Assembly (NCBI GenBank): GCA_963781105.1
Contig: CAWAED010000009.1
Span: forward strand, 129,376-193,375
DNA length: 64,000 nucleotides
From: Palsa-295 sp963781105
Lineage (GTDB): Bacteria > Acidobacteriota > Terriglobia > Acidiferrales > UBA7541
Reading direction: 5' to 3'
Made by a program: the position numbers and the translations under genes. Positions 52,873 through 61,070 of this stretch are shown piece after piece (position 1 is the stretch's first letter; every line of letters starts with the position of its first letter). Under the pieces are notes generated by a model. It had not been told where the DNA came from. It saw nothing but the letters and a program-made list of their open reading frames with translations, and did no database searches.

Positions 52873-53067
52873 ATGGCTAGAAACGCGCACGAAGAAGCAG
52901 CTTCTCATCATGAAAACGCGGCGAAGTCGCACCGTACTGCCGCGGAGCATCACGGTAAGGGAAATCACGAAGAAGGAAGGAAGCATTCGGCCACCGCTCA
53001 CGAGCACTCTGGGAAGGCGCATGAAGCATCCAAAGCGGCTCATCAAAAATCGCAGCAACAGAAGTAA
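52873..53067 (+). CDS. Small His/Ala/Glu-rich protein
   Basis: 64 residues with RBS AAAGGAG. Composition is dominated by His, Ala, Glu and Lys in an irregular heptad-like pattern (ARNAHEEAASHHENAAKSHR, GRKHSATAHEHSGKAHEAS). It should be a charged helical, metal-binding-prone peptide. Similar small proteins accompany manganese catalase and DUF892 genes in other bacteria (recollection). Function unproven. Confidence 0.7.
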   Translation: MARNAHEEAASHHENAAKSHRTAAEHHGKGNHEEGRKHSATAHEHSGKAHEASKAAHQKSQQQK

Positions 53068-53195
53068 GGCGTTCGGAACCGTTGCATCGTATGACTCAGG
53101 GCGGGGTGGCTGCAGACCATGCATCCACTTCGCCCGCCCTGACGCTTGGAAAAAAATTTCAGATGTCCACGAACGAAAGACTCGACGGAGGGCAC

Positions 53196-54281
53196 ATGCG
53201 CACGAAAACTTTTGCTACTCAGACATATCGTCCCTGCATTTTACTGCTCGTTATATGTGCGATAGCCGGCGCTGCTCGGGCGAGCGATTCCGAAGAAACT
53301 CCTGATCAGCGCTTACAAAACGCGCACGCTAGTTTCCATGAAATGATGGATGCGCCGGACAAAGGCATCCCGCTCGATCTATTCAATAAAGCCGAGTGCA
53401 TCGTGATCATTCCGGGTGTCAAAAAGGCAGCGTTCATATTCGGTGGCAAGTATGGCCGAGGATTCGTCTCTTGCCGACGAGGCGACTCGCGCCGTTTTGG
53501 AGCGCCCGCAGCAATCCGCATCGAAGGCGGCAGTTATGGTCTTCAAATCGGTGGGTCGTCAACCGACGTCTTCATGTTAATCATGAACGAGAGAGGAATG
53601 AACCGTCTTTTGGCCGATAAATTTACCATCGGTGGCGAAGCTGCCGCAGCTGCCGGACCGGTCGGGCGCAATACTAGCGCGGACACCGATGTGCTGTTGC
53701 ATGCAGAAATTCTGACCTGGTCGCGATCACGAGGAGTATTCGCTGGATTGTCGCTGGAGGGCTCGACTCTACGGCCGGACGCCAGTGAGAATCAGAAGCT
53801 GTACGGCCGAGATATTTCCAATCAAGAGATTTTGGAGGGTGATGTTACGGTACCACCGGCTGGCCGGCAGCTGATAGTTACTCTAAACCGTTATTCTGGA
53901 ATGAATGAGAATCAAGTCGATGTCGCCCAAGGCCTTCGAAGCGGTCGGATAACTCTGCAGAACGTCCACTTTGCAACAGGAAAAGCTGATATTACCCCCG
54001 ATTCTGAAGCTGCTCTTGCTAACGCTGCACAAGCGATAAAGGACAATCCCGGCTGGAAGATCCAAGTCGAAGGCTTTACTGACAGCGCCGGCGATAAGGC
54101 AGCAAACTTGAAACTGTCCCAAGATCGTGCGGAAGCGGTCGCGAACTGGCTGGCCGGTCATGGAGTTGATCGCAGCCGGCTAACGACTAAAGGTTACGGA
54201 GAAGATAAACCGGTCGCAAGTAATGAAACCGAAACCGGGCGTAGGAAGAATCGTCGGGTTGAACTCGTTCGACTTAGCTGA
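53196..54281 (+). CDS. SYLF (Ysc84) domain fused to an OmpA C-terminal domain
   Basis: About 361 residues from ATG 53196, chosen because GGAGGG precedes it and a signal peptide follows (PCILLLVICAIAGAARA). Residues ~30-200 are a SYLF domain (AECIVIIPGVKKAAFIFGGK, YGRGFVSCRR, VFMLIMNERGMNRLLADKF, EILTWSRSRGVFAGLSLEGS), a lipid-binding fold. Residues ~245-355 are an OmpA-like peptidoglycan-binding domain (VHFATGKADITPDSEAAL, VEGFTDSAGD, LSQDRAEAVANWL, NRRVELVRL). The product is probably periplasmic and links lipid and cell wall. The fusion is unusual to me; SYLF proteins are mostly stand-alone. Confidence 0.88.
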   Translation: MRTKTFATQTYRPCILLLVICAIAGAARASDSEETPDQRLQNAHASFHEMMDAPDKGIPLDLFNKAECIVIIPGVKKAAFIFGGKYGRGFVSCRRGDSRRFGAPAAIRIEGGSYGLQIGGSSTDVFMLIMNERGMNRLLADKFTIGGEAAAAAGPVGRNTSADTDVLLHAEILTWSRSRGVFAGLSLEGSTLRPDASENQKLYGRDISNQEILEGDVTVPPAGRQLIVTLNRYSGMNENQVDVAQGLRSGRITLQNVHFATGKADITPDSEAALANAAQAIKDNPGWKIQVEGFTDSAGDKAANLKLSQDRAEAVANWLAGHGVDRSRLTTKGYGEDKPVASNETETGRRKNRRVELVRLS

Positions 54282-54378
54282 CGTTCAGAGCTTCTTAGAG
54301 AAAGGAATCGCCTGAATCAATCGCGCATGTAATCAGTGCATCCGGTAGCGCGACTGGATGGCGAAGGGGAACCGTGAT

Positions 54379-55998
54379 TTATGCCGTTGCAGCGGTTTCG
54401 TTTCGGAGCGGTAAGGTCACAAGAACTGAGGTCCCATTTTCGTTGGACTCAATCGCGAATGTACCCCCGATGGCGCAGACTCGCTCCCGCATTCCTCGTA
54501 GGCCCACTCCGCCAGCTTTGCCGGCAGCGATTTGGCTCTGAAGCTCTTTATCGATTCCTTGGCCATCGTCGCGGATCTCCATCGCCAGTTTGCCCCCGTT
54601 ATTAGATAGTCTGATGAAGGCGGAGGAACACTCAGCGTGCCGATGAATGTTTGTGAGGCACTCCTGCGCGATTCGAAATAGGACTAACTCCGAGTCCTGG
54701 GGCAGTCGTCCCATATCTGGAGGCATCTCCAGTTCGACCTTCATCTTGCTGCGCTCGGCGAAACCTTCGATGTACCACTTCAAGGCAGAACTTAATCCCA
54801 TTTCGTCCAACAAAGGCGGATGAAGAAGGTAGGATACCGTGCGAATGTCGGTAGACGCCTGTTGTATCAAAGCTCCATTTTCCTCAATGCGACGGCTGCC
54901 ATCCGAACTCAGCTTGTGCTTTTCCTTCGCTACCATTCCGACATTCATGCTGATGGCTGCCAGCAACTGACCAACTCCATCGTGCAGCTCACGAGCGATG
55001 CGCCGTCTGTCTTCATCCTGGACCTTGAGGAGCCGGGCTGAAAACTCACTCTCTCTTAGCGCCTCTTCAAACCGTTTCCGTTCACTAATGTCTCGGGCGA
55101 TTTTCGAAGCGCCGGTAATGCGGCCCTGATTGTCACGGACGGGAGAAATGGTCAAGGAAACATTCACGCGTTCTCCGTCCTTCCTTAGGCGAACCGTTTC
55201 ATAATGGTTGATGCGCTCGCCCTTCCGTAGTTTGTCCAGAATCTCCCGCTCTTCCCGGTGCAGTTCGACGGGAATAATTATTGTGATGGGCCGGCCGATG
55301 GCCTCCGCCGGCGAGTAACCGAAGATGCGCTGCGCCCCTGCGTTCCAACTCAGGATGACACCGTTCAAGTCTTTGGAAACAATCGCATCGTCCGAGGATT
55401 CCACGATGGCCGCGAACTGCGTCCTAGACTGAAAGAACTCAACAGCCTGATAGGCGGCTGACGCGAATCCCGCCAAACTCTGGAGCTGCCGTCTGTCTTC
55501 GGAATCGAACTTGCGACCCACGTCGTGCGCGACGGCCCACACCGTGCCGACCGCTTTTCTGCTCGAATAAAATGGAACGAGAAGCGCCTCTTCGACCTCC
55601 GGCTTCACCGGCTCGAAATATGTGTAGACCCTTTCCACATGCTTGAACAGGAGCGGTTTGTCTTGATCGAGAACCATCCCGCATGGGCCGAAATCTCGTG
55701 GGGTACCACCGCCGATGTGTTGTTTCCAGGCACCGGAGATTGCAGGCCAGTAAAACGCCTTTCCGCCATCGTGGGTCGTAAGCAAGCTGACTCCACCCGA
55801 TCCACACTGTAATACGTCAAGAATCGTGTCAGCCAATGTCTGCAACACCGTCTGCGGGGAGTTGGCAAGCGCCTCCATCAACGCCCCAAGCGCCCGGCTT
55901 TCCTTTTCATAATCAGGTGGCCGTAAAGGACGGCGGTCCAATTCCTCTGTGAAGAGAATCGAATCTGGCGAGACTGGACCCACTTTACCGTCAAACAT
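54379..55998 (-). CDS. Soluble sensor histidine kinase with GAF and PAS domains
   Basis: 539 residues without a membrane segment. A GAF domain (~45-190: VLQTLADTILDVLQCGSGGV) precedes a PAS/PAC domain (~195-315: IVESSDDAIVSKDLNGVILS, SKIARDISERKRFEEAL). A HisKA_3 dimerisation box (RRRIARELHDGVGQLLAAIS, acceptor His) and an HATPase_c domain (AQECLTNIHRHAE, DDGQGID, GGVGLRGMRERV) follow. This is the NarL/DegS-type kinase class, which normally phosphorylates LuxR-type regulators; none is adjacent. The CheY-like protein at 50464 is only a possible partner. Confidence 0.9.
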   Translation of the reverse strand: MFDGKVGPVSPDSILFTEELDRRPLRPPDYEKESRALGALMEALANSPQTVLQTLADTILDVLQCGSGGVSLLTTHDGGKAFYWPAISGAWKQHIGGGTPRDFGPCGMVLDQDKPLLFKHVERVYTYFEPVKPEVEEALLVPFYSSRKAVGTVWAVAHDVGRKFDSEDRRQLQSLAGFASAAYQAVEFFQSRTQFAAIVESSDDAIVSKDLNGVILSWNAGAQRIFGYSPAEAIGRPITIIIPVELHREEREILDKLRKGERINHYETVRLRKDGERVNVSLTISPVRDNQGRITGASKIARDISERKRFEEALRESEFSARLLKVQDEDRRRIARELHDGVGQLLAAISMNVGMVAKEKHKLSSDGSRRIEENGALIQQASTDIRTVSYLLHPPLLDEMGLSSALKWYIEGFAERSKMKVELEMPPDMGRLPQDSELVLFRIAQECLTNIHRHAECSSAFIRLSNNGGKLAMEIRDDGQGIDKELQSQIAAGKAGGVGLRGMRERVCAIGGTFAIESNENGTSVLVTLPLRNETAATA

Positions 55999-56229
55999 CT
56001 GCGCCTCATCTTCAGGAAAGAAATGGCGCTAAAATATAGGGGAGGGAGACGCTAGCGCAAGACCCTCCGCAGGTCCATAAGGTGTTCACTGTATAAAATT
56101 TCGTCTAATGAAATACTTTAAGCTTCGGCTCCGTTCCCGAAGTGCGAGGTTGACGCGATTACCAACGAGTCAAAGCTGATGGGCATCCTTGGACTTTCGC
56201 TTTTTATGTTCCTTCGCTAAAATCCCGCT
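55999..56229. other. Intergenic, about 230 bases
   Basis: Contains the kinase promoter (minus strand) and A/T-rich sequence around 56090-56120. No gene seen. Confidence 0.35.
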
Positions 56230-56451
56230 ATGATCGGCTTCGCGAGATTCGATCCGGAACTTTTCCGACGCCAGCTTATGAAGTACAGCGACCTGGAACT
56301 AATGAAAATGGGCAGAGCGTGTGCACCGGCCGAATCGCGGGTTGCGGACCCGATGACAAGATCAGAACAGGCTGAGAAGTATGAATTGTGTCGGCAGGAG
56401 GGGCGCCGTCATCCGAAGCCGTCCGACCACTCAATCGGGACACCGCGCTAG
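56230..56451 (+). CDS. Small hypothetical protein
   Basis: 73 residues (an internal ATG at 56278 would give 57). Charged and helical around LMKYSDLELMKMGRACAPAE and MTRSEQAEKYELCRQEG. RBS is weak. No family recognised; retained because composition is protein-like in this small-gene-rich island. Confidence 0.4.
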   Translation: MIGFARFDPELFRRQLMKYSDLELMKMGRACAPAESRVADPMTRSEQAEKYELCRQEGRRHPKPSDHSIGTPR

Positions 56452-56625
56452 AATCCCTGAATCCAGAATAGAGACCTGCACTCGGTGCGGGAATCAAATC
56501 GGCGGCCGGTCAACGAGCGAACCTGCACATCCTCCGCCCTTCCCTTTCCAACGCCGTGGTCGTCTACCTGCTATCATAGCCGGCGTCCCGTGTCCGGCCG
56601 CTAGCGCGCGGGTAATGGAGCGAAC

Positions 56626-56838
56626 GTGGAATTCTACGATGTACGAGAAGGCGTCAAAATCTTCAGCAGCCACAGGACTCTTCGTCAGGCAAGCCTAGTC
56701 CAACAGAAAGAGCCGGGCGCGCGCCGTGTGGTGCTCACAAGTCTGAACGGAACTAAATGGCAAGACCTGCAAGAGTATTCCACAGCGCAATGCCGCAAAG
56801 CCGTTACGGACGGCAAGGCACGGCGTTCTAGGCCTTGA
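56626..56838 (+). CDS. Small hypothetical protein
   Basis: 70 residues from GTG 56626. Sequence EFYDVREGVKIFSSHRTLRQ then VVLTSLNGTKWQDLQEYSTA is protein-like. It lies 38 bp upstream of the XRE regulator gene, and the two may be co-transcribed. No family recognised. Confidence 0.4.
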   Translation: MEFYDVREGVKIFSSHRTLRQASLVQQKEPGARRVVLTSLNGTKWQDLQEYSTAQCRKAVTDGKARRSRP

Positions 56839-56875
56839 TACCGATCCGAAGTTTACGACCAGGAGACACACGCAC

Positions 56876-57265
56876 ATGGTTATTGGCGATAGATTGAAGG
56901 CCTTGCGCGAACAGAAAAATATGTCCCAAGGCGATATCGAAAAACGTACGGGGCTACTCCGTTGCTATATTTCGCGCGTGGAAAACGGGCACACAGTTCC
57001 AGCTATCGAGACTCTTGAAAAGATGGCTCGCGCTATGGAAATTCCAATGTATGTGCTTTTCTACGACGGCGAAAAACCACCGAAACCAATTATCCCTGAG
57101 CAGGTCGCTACCGGCTGGGGCAGTTCCGGTCGCGATGCCAAGACACTCCACAGATTTCGCAGGCTGATGAGCCGGGCAGATGAGCAAGACGTGAAGTTGC
57201 TGATGTTCATGGCCCAGAAAATGTCGCAGAAGAAAAGGCGCGGCGCTCGGGCAAAGGCGGCTTAG
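56876..57265 (+). CDS. XRE family helix-turn-helix regulator
   Basis: 129 residues. HTH_3 domain at ~5-60 (GDRLKALREQKNMSQGDIEK, LLRCYISRVENGHTVPAIET, LEKMARAMEIPMYVLFYDGE), followed by a ~65-residue C-terminal part rich in Lys/Arg (MFMAQKMSQKKRRGARAK). Probably a DNA-binding regulator of island genes; targets unknown. RBS AGGAG lies ~11 bases upstream. Confidence 0.88.
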   Translation: MVIGDRLKALREQKNMSQGDIEKRTGLLRCYISRVENGHTVPAIETLEKMARAMEIPMYVLFYDGEKPPKPIIPEQVATGWGSSGRDAKTLHRFRRLMSRADEQDVKLLMFMAQKMSQKKRRGARAKAA

Positions 57266-57291
57266 AATTTTGCGCTTGCTGAACTTTTTGT

Positions 57292-57669
57292 CTACTCTGC
57301 GTGAACCTTCCACAAATTCCGTAGCTCACTCAGCGGTTTTGGCCTGCCCGTTAAATCGCGCGACGGCTGGTCAAGTTCGCAGTGCTCCGGCAAACGAAAA
57401 GGCTTCCTAAGCATCTCGCCATCGGTCGCGGGGTAGCCGAGATGCTGAACCTGAATTAGACGCAGGTGGTGAATTGCATCGTCAAGAGCTTCCTTTTCAG
57501 GAGCGGATATTACTTGGCTTTTGGCTTGACGGAGACGTTCGGAAAGAATGCCTGCGGCCTTGGAAGCTTGGTCGGCAAGTTCAGTATGAGGCAACAATAA
57601 GCACTGGTAGAAGTGGATTTCCCAGTCGAACTTTTCACTAGCACTACATGGTTCACAGGAGTGCGGCAT
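57292..57669 (-). CDS. Hypothetical protein
   Basis: 125 residues with GGGAGG upstream of ATG 57669. An N-terminal Cys-containing stretch (PHSCEPCSASEKFDWEIHFY), a helical core (ADQASKAAGILSERLRQAKS, EALDDAIHHLRLIQVQHLG) and a basic tail. No family recognised. Convergent with the XRE regulator. Confidence 0.6.
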   Translation of the reverse strand: MPHSCEPCSASEKFDWEIHFYQCLLLPHTELADQASKAAGILSERLRQAKSQVISAPEKEALDDAIHHLRLIQVQHLGYPATDGEMLRKPFRLPEHCELDQPSRDLTGRPKPLSELRNLWKVHAE

Positions 57670-57710
57670 TACAGCCTCCCGGCAAGCAGTGTACCACCAT
57701 CCCTGTTGCC

Positions 57711-57968
57711 ATGTTCCGCATGTCGTGTCCGACCGCTCACACTCTCTTTGACGATTACGCTAGGGCCACGATGGAGCACTTCGACGCCACCGACAAGCTA
57801 ACTGCACTTGTAGGACAGCATGAGGAATTTGCGGAAGCCAAGATGCAGACTGACCGGACACGCGAGAAATGCCTCGCTGCCCGTAAAGTCCTCGAACAAC
57901 ACTGGAAGGACCATAGGTGTCATGCTCGCGAGTCCAATGAACCGAATCCTACTTCACGCAGCGTTTGA
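57711..57968 (+). CDS. Small helical protein, SCPTA family (paralogue B)
   Basis: 85 residues from ATG 57711. Shares SCPTAxxLFxxxxxATxEHFxATDxL and LEQHWxxHxC with the protein at 49183-49434, so the two are paralogues about 8.5 kb apart. Function unknown; conserved Cys, His and Trp could form a small metal or interaction site. It diverges from the 57292 gene. Confidence 0.65.
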   Translation: MFRMSCPTAHTLFDDYARATMEHFDATDKLTALVGQHEEFAEAKMQTDRTREKCLAARKVLEQHWKDHRCHARESNEPNPTSRSV

Positions 57969-58108
57969 TCCTCCCGCGCCAGCGGCGTATTATTCCTGCC
58001 TTCTCGGCGGTGGCCATCCCACGGCGACTGCCCGAAAACTGGGTCAAGCGTACGCTGGAGAAAGGTCTCCTCGCGACATACACTGGTCTCGGCTGAAGAG
58101 ATGCAGAA

Positions 58109-58315
58109 ATGCAAGATGAAGCGTGGATCAAGACACTTGAAGACGGCGGAAAAGTTAAATTCACCTACCTAGAACTGCCGGAAGACGCGGCGTTCATCAC
58201 CGCGCAGATTGCAGGTAATGAAGTCGTCTATTCAGTCGTACTGAGCAAGATACAAATCCCGCTTAGTCGTGAAGATGTTGAAAGCCATTTCAAGCGCGAG
58301 ATTTCGAAGAAGTAG
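58109..58315 (+). CDS. Small hypothetical protein
   Basis: 68 residues: a short beta-rich domain (KVKFTYLELPEDAAFITAQI, AGNEVVYSVVLSKIQIPLS) ending in a helix (REDVESHFKREISKK). Size and pattern recall DUF1488-like small proteins, but I am not sure. RBS GAGATG-like. Confidence 0.5.
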   Translation: MQDEAWIKTLEDGGKVKFTYLELPEDAAFITAQIAGNEVVYSVVLSKIQIPLSREDVESHFKREISKK

Positions 58316-58410
58316 CGATACTCAATTTGGGCTTATCCGCGAAGCAACCGTTTGGGAACCTTGCTTTGAATCGTCTTATCGCTTTGCGTAAGCCTGGATG
58401 CGGCGCTTCG

Positions 58411-58578
58411 CTAGTGAACGGCATCGAGGCAATCGGCAAGCGCCCGCTTGTCTTTCGCCTGCTCTACCTCGCGGGCGGCACACTCTACGTCGTCATAGGA
58501 CTGAATGCGCGCGGAAAGAATAATCGAAGCATTCCGGTCGTGCTGGTCAGCTTCCCGTCTAAGCGCGTCTCCCGTCAT
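58411..58578 (-). CDS. 55-residue hypothetical protein
   Basis: ATG 58578 preceded by AAAGGAG with ideal spacing. Product begins MTGDALRREADQHDRNASII and ends KDKRALADCLDAVH; predicted helical, charged. About 25 bp downstream of the Cys-motif gene at 58603 in the same orientation, so probably an operon. The long + strand frame across both is a shadow. Confidence 0.55.
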   Translation of the reverse strand: MTGDALRREADQHDRNASIILSARIQSYDDVECAAREVEQAKDKRALADCLDAVH

Positions 58579-58602
58579 GCTGCTCCTTTCGCAATCTTCA
58601 TT

Positions 58603-58884
58603 TTATCGGTGCAATTCAGAACGCCGCGATTTGCAAATTCTAGCGATTACTTCCCAACTTCTATCACGCCACCTGTGCATCTCAGCGGCGCCCATGAAAA
58701 CCTTAACTGGATTGGCACAGATCTTTGGCATCGAGTTGCAAACCAAATAAGCCTCACCTGCTTTTGCGATTTCTTCGTCAAGCAGTCCGTCGCAATTAGA
58801 GCATCGAACTTCACCCGGCGTGAATTTCCCATCCACGCACTCTCCCACAAACAACGCGCCCTCGTGTAGAGTCCTGGTAACCAT
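58603..58884 (-). CDS. Small Cys-motif hypothetical protein
   Basis: 93 residues with a strong AGGAGG RBS before ATG 58884. Contains a probable zinc knuckle (GEVRCSNCDGLLDEE ... AYLVCNSMPKICANP) and a basic C-terminus (HRWRDRSWEVIARICKSRRS). Function unknown. Followed by the 55-residue gene on the same strand. Confidence 0.7.
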   Translation of the reverse strand: MVTRTLHEGALFVGECVDGKFTPGEVRCSNCDGLLDEEIAKAGEAYLVCNSMPKICANPVKVFMGAAEMHRWRDRSWEVIARICKSRRSELHR

Positions 58885-58913
58885 TGCGCCCTCCTTTTAA
58901 GCTGAGCCATTGG

Positions 58914-59012
58914 GACGATAGGGCTGGTTCGAAGGAGCTGTTGCGTGGAACGGTGCCGAAGAGTGACGCCCAGGAACTCATGGGACACGTAAGATCACTG
59001 ATCCCGATCTGA
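58914..59012 (+). pseudogene. C-terminal remnant of a response regulator
   Basis: In frame, GSKELLRGTVPKSDAQELM then GHVRSLIPI and stop corresponds to the last third of the response regulator at 50464 (GIVQKGDVQMLMQHVRSLIP). The phospho-acceptor part is missing. It overlaps the 3' end of the convergent 58995 gene just as the intact regulator overlaps its convergent partner, so the pair was once a duplicated cassette. Confidence 0.7.
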
Positions 59013-59228
59013 AGGGTTGTGAAACTCGTCGCGTTCCTGCTTCAGAATTTGCAGCGCCGCTCGTGATTCCTGAAGCGCCAAGCGCTCTTCGGCAGCAACC
59101 CGTGTCTCTGGCGATGAACGTGCCACAATCGCCTGTCGTGCTGCTTGAACACGTTCGTGTAGCTTTCCGTCGTCCGTTTCTAGAACTGCTGCCCTATAAA
59201 GCTTCCACCAAAACTCCTGCTGGTACAA
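58995..59228 (-). CDS. Small helical protein, WWxLYRxAVLETD family (paralogue B)
   Basis: 77 residues from TTG 59228 with GGAGG upstream. QQEFWWKLYRAAVLETDDGK, AARQAIVARSSPETRVAAEE and QILKQERDEFHN match the protein at 50815. Function unknown. Its 3' end overlaps a response-regulator remnant. Confidence 0.65.
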   Translation of the reverse strand: MYQQEFWWKLYRAAVLETDDGKLHERVQAARQAIVARSSPETRVAAEERLALQESRAALQILKQERDEFHNPSDRDQ

Positions 59229-59418
59229 AGGACACCTCCAACCAAACTTTGAGTCTGGTCCCGAGATTGTCTGATGTCGCAGGAGGCCGGATAAAAAGGC
59301 GGGGCACGGCGCATGCTAGTGAGACATTCCGACCGTACTCGCTTTCGGGCCAGATAGCTACCGAACAATGTTCAAAATGGTACAGCTTTTCGGGCCGGTG
59401 TAGTTGCAGTCTGTCCGA

Positions 59419-59580
59419 ATGAAAAAGAAAGATCTCACACCAAAGCAGTTATCGTCCGTCGCTTGTCCGACATGTGGTGTCCCGGCTGGAAAGCGTTGTG
59501 TGCTGCACTCAGGTGGGCTGCGTTCAGAGCCCCACGTAGATCGCAAGTTTGTGGCCGCTGAGCGCTTTGAGACGACGTGA
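59419..59580 (+). CDS. Small zinc-binding protein
   Basis: 53 residues from ATG 59419. Contains ACPTCGVPAGKRCVLHSG then RSEPHVDRKF, a CxxC...C...H pattern seen in tiny phage and island zinc proteins. RBS not obvious. Function unknown. Confidence 0.5.
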   Translation: MKKKDLTPKQLSSVACPTCGVPAGKRCVLHSGGLRSEPHVDRKFVAAERFETT

Positions 59581-59859
59581 TTGTTTGCGAGTGTAATCTG
59601 CCTCGCAGTCTAACGAACAAGGGAAATCACTCTCGCTGTGGGAAACTGCTAGTAGGGCGAGTGGCGATTTAGGATTCGATTGCAGCAACGGGCATGGGCA
59701 CCGCGGGCCAGCAGAGTTTGTGTACTTTGATGGCGAGCAAAGCCGCTTCAGCGACCGCCATTTCTCTGCGTTCTTCGTGATGATCGGAGGAGTTTACAAT
59801 CTGTCTCGCGCGGTCACAGGTTGGGATTCAGCAATGTCCTCCCGACGGCGTTTCCCTTG
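59581..59859. other. About 280 bases without a credible gene
   Basis: No supported frame on either strand; contains the 3' side of the leftward 59860 gene. Confidence 0.35.
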
Positions 59860-60162
59860 TCAACCCCCGCGATTGATAAAGGCTGTCTTAACCGGTGGCG
59901 GAGGAGGTGAATCAATCTTCGGCACCGTGGAGTGATCAACGGGCTGAGCACCTAGCTTGAGCACGGGTTGCATCGGTGTCGAGTTCTGACGCGTTGGGCC
60001 GCACACCATGTCTCTGCCTATCTTGGTTTCATTCAGCTTTGGAGGCTCTGGACGGGTGGAATCGCTTTTAACTTGCGTGCATTCCCTCTGCACAGAAGTT
60101 AGATTTTGAGCGGACGCTGGGATTACAAAGAAAAGCGACAGAAATAAGGTCAGCCACTTCAT
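59860..60162 (-). CDS. Small secreted hypothetical protein
   Basis: 100 residues. Clear signal peptide MKWLTLFLSLFFVIPASAQ with AxA-type cleavage, then a short mature part with two Cys and Pro-rich tail (DSPPPPPVKTAF). No family recognised. Confidence 0.65.
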   Translation of the reverse strand: MKWLTLFLSLFFVIPASAQNLTSVQRECTQVKSDSTRPEPPKLNETKIGRDMVCGPTRQNSTPMQPVLKLGAQPVDHSTVPKIDSPPPPPVKTAFINRGG

Positions 60163-60329
60163 GTCTCGATTAGCTGGATGCTAGCCCTAGTCATCCACGG
60201 TGTCAACGGGTGCGGCCTACGAACTGTGCCGCCCGGAATAGCGCTGCCGGCATCCTCTTTTCATTCTTGCTTAAACCCGTCGTAACAATCGAGCGCGACA
60301 GTCGATGACGTAAAGCGAGGTTTGAGACG

Positions 60330-60536
60330 ATGAAAACGCCGGGAGTAGAAGCCGCACTTGATTATTTAGAGTGGCACGCCGATGAAGAAGGATACGACGC
60401 CGACTTCCTCGAAGAGTGCGCAACCAAGTTCAACGCGGTCAGAGTGCCCTTTCTCCACAACGCAAAGATTTGCCGAGAGCGGGCACGCAATATTCGCGCA
60501 AACGTCGAAACTCTACGCGAGATCGCTCTGACGTAG
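60330..60536 (+). CDS. Small hypothetical protein
   Basis: 68 residues with a GAGACG upstream. Helical, acidic N-terminal half (ALDYLEWHADEEGYDADFLE) and basic C-terminal half (KICRERARNIRANVETLREI). No family recognised. Confidence 0.5.
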   Translation: MKTPGVEAALDYLEWHADEEGYDADFLEECATKFNAVRVPFLHNAKICRERARNIRANVETLREIALT

Positions 60537-60560
60537 CTTGCCGAAGTCGAACTCGCGAAG

Positions 60561-61040
60561 TCAACATCTCCATCTTGAAACGCGGTCGTATCCTTTTGCG
60601 CGAATTAGGGCCAACGCCTGTTTCAAGACTTCCACGGTCGTGTCTTTTTCAACAAGCAAATCGTTAGTGCTCTCGCCGAAGAACAACTGCACGCGAACCG
60701 TATCCGGCTCCGTAAGTTTGAGTTTGCAGGCTCGCAAAATTCGTTCTTCTACGTTTTGAACGCTGAGGTTCAGCCCGATAAGAGAATCCAGCACGTCTAC
60801 CGCATCCCGCTCTGAGTCGTAGCCCAGATTTTTCAATTGTTTTTGCACCCTGTCGGCAGCCCCTGGCAAATATTCTGTGGCGGAACGCAGTTGCTCGTAT
60901 AAGGAATACTGAGTGCCGGGGATTCCCACGTCACGACTGGCAATATGTTCGGGACTCGTCACTAGACCATCGCTGAAGTTAGGACCGACGTACCGTCCTG
61001 CGTACTGGCCGGATGTAATTTTGATTCTATAACGTCTCAT
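60561..61040 (-). CDS. Hypothetical protein
   Basis: 159 residues. A beta-rich N-terminus (RRYRIKITSGQYAGRYVGPN) precedes a helical middle (AADRVQKQLKNLGYDSERDA) and a C-terminal ubiquitin-like looking segment (PDTVRVQLFFGESTNDLLVE, TVEVLKQALALIRAKG). No family recognised. The next leftward gene (61071) ends 30 bp upstream, so they may be co-transcribed. Confidence 0.6.
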   Translation of the reverse strand: MRRYRIKITSGQYAGRYVGPNFSDGLVTSPEHIASRDVGIPGTQYSLYEQLRSATEYLPGAADRVQKQLKNLGYDSERDAVDVLDSLIGLNLSVQNVEERILRACKLKLTEPDTVRVQLFFGESTNDLLVEKDTTVEVLKQALALIRAKGYDRVSRWRC

Positions 61041-61070
61041 CGCAGCGCAGAAGAAAGTCGCGGAGTTAGA

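Noticed and set aside
58327..58869. 180-codon + frame
   Set aside because: Antisense to two minus-strand small genes that have strong AGGAG(G) ribosome-binding sites and protein-like sequence.
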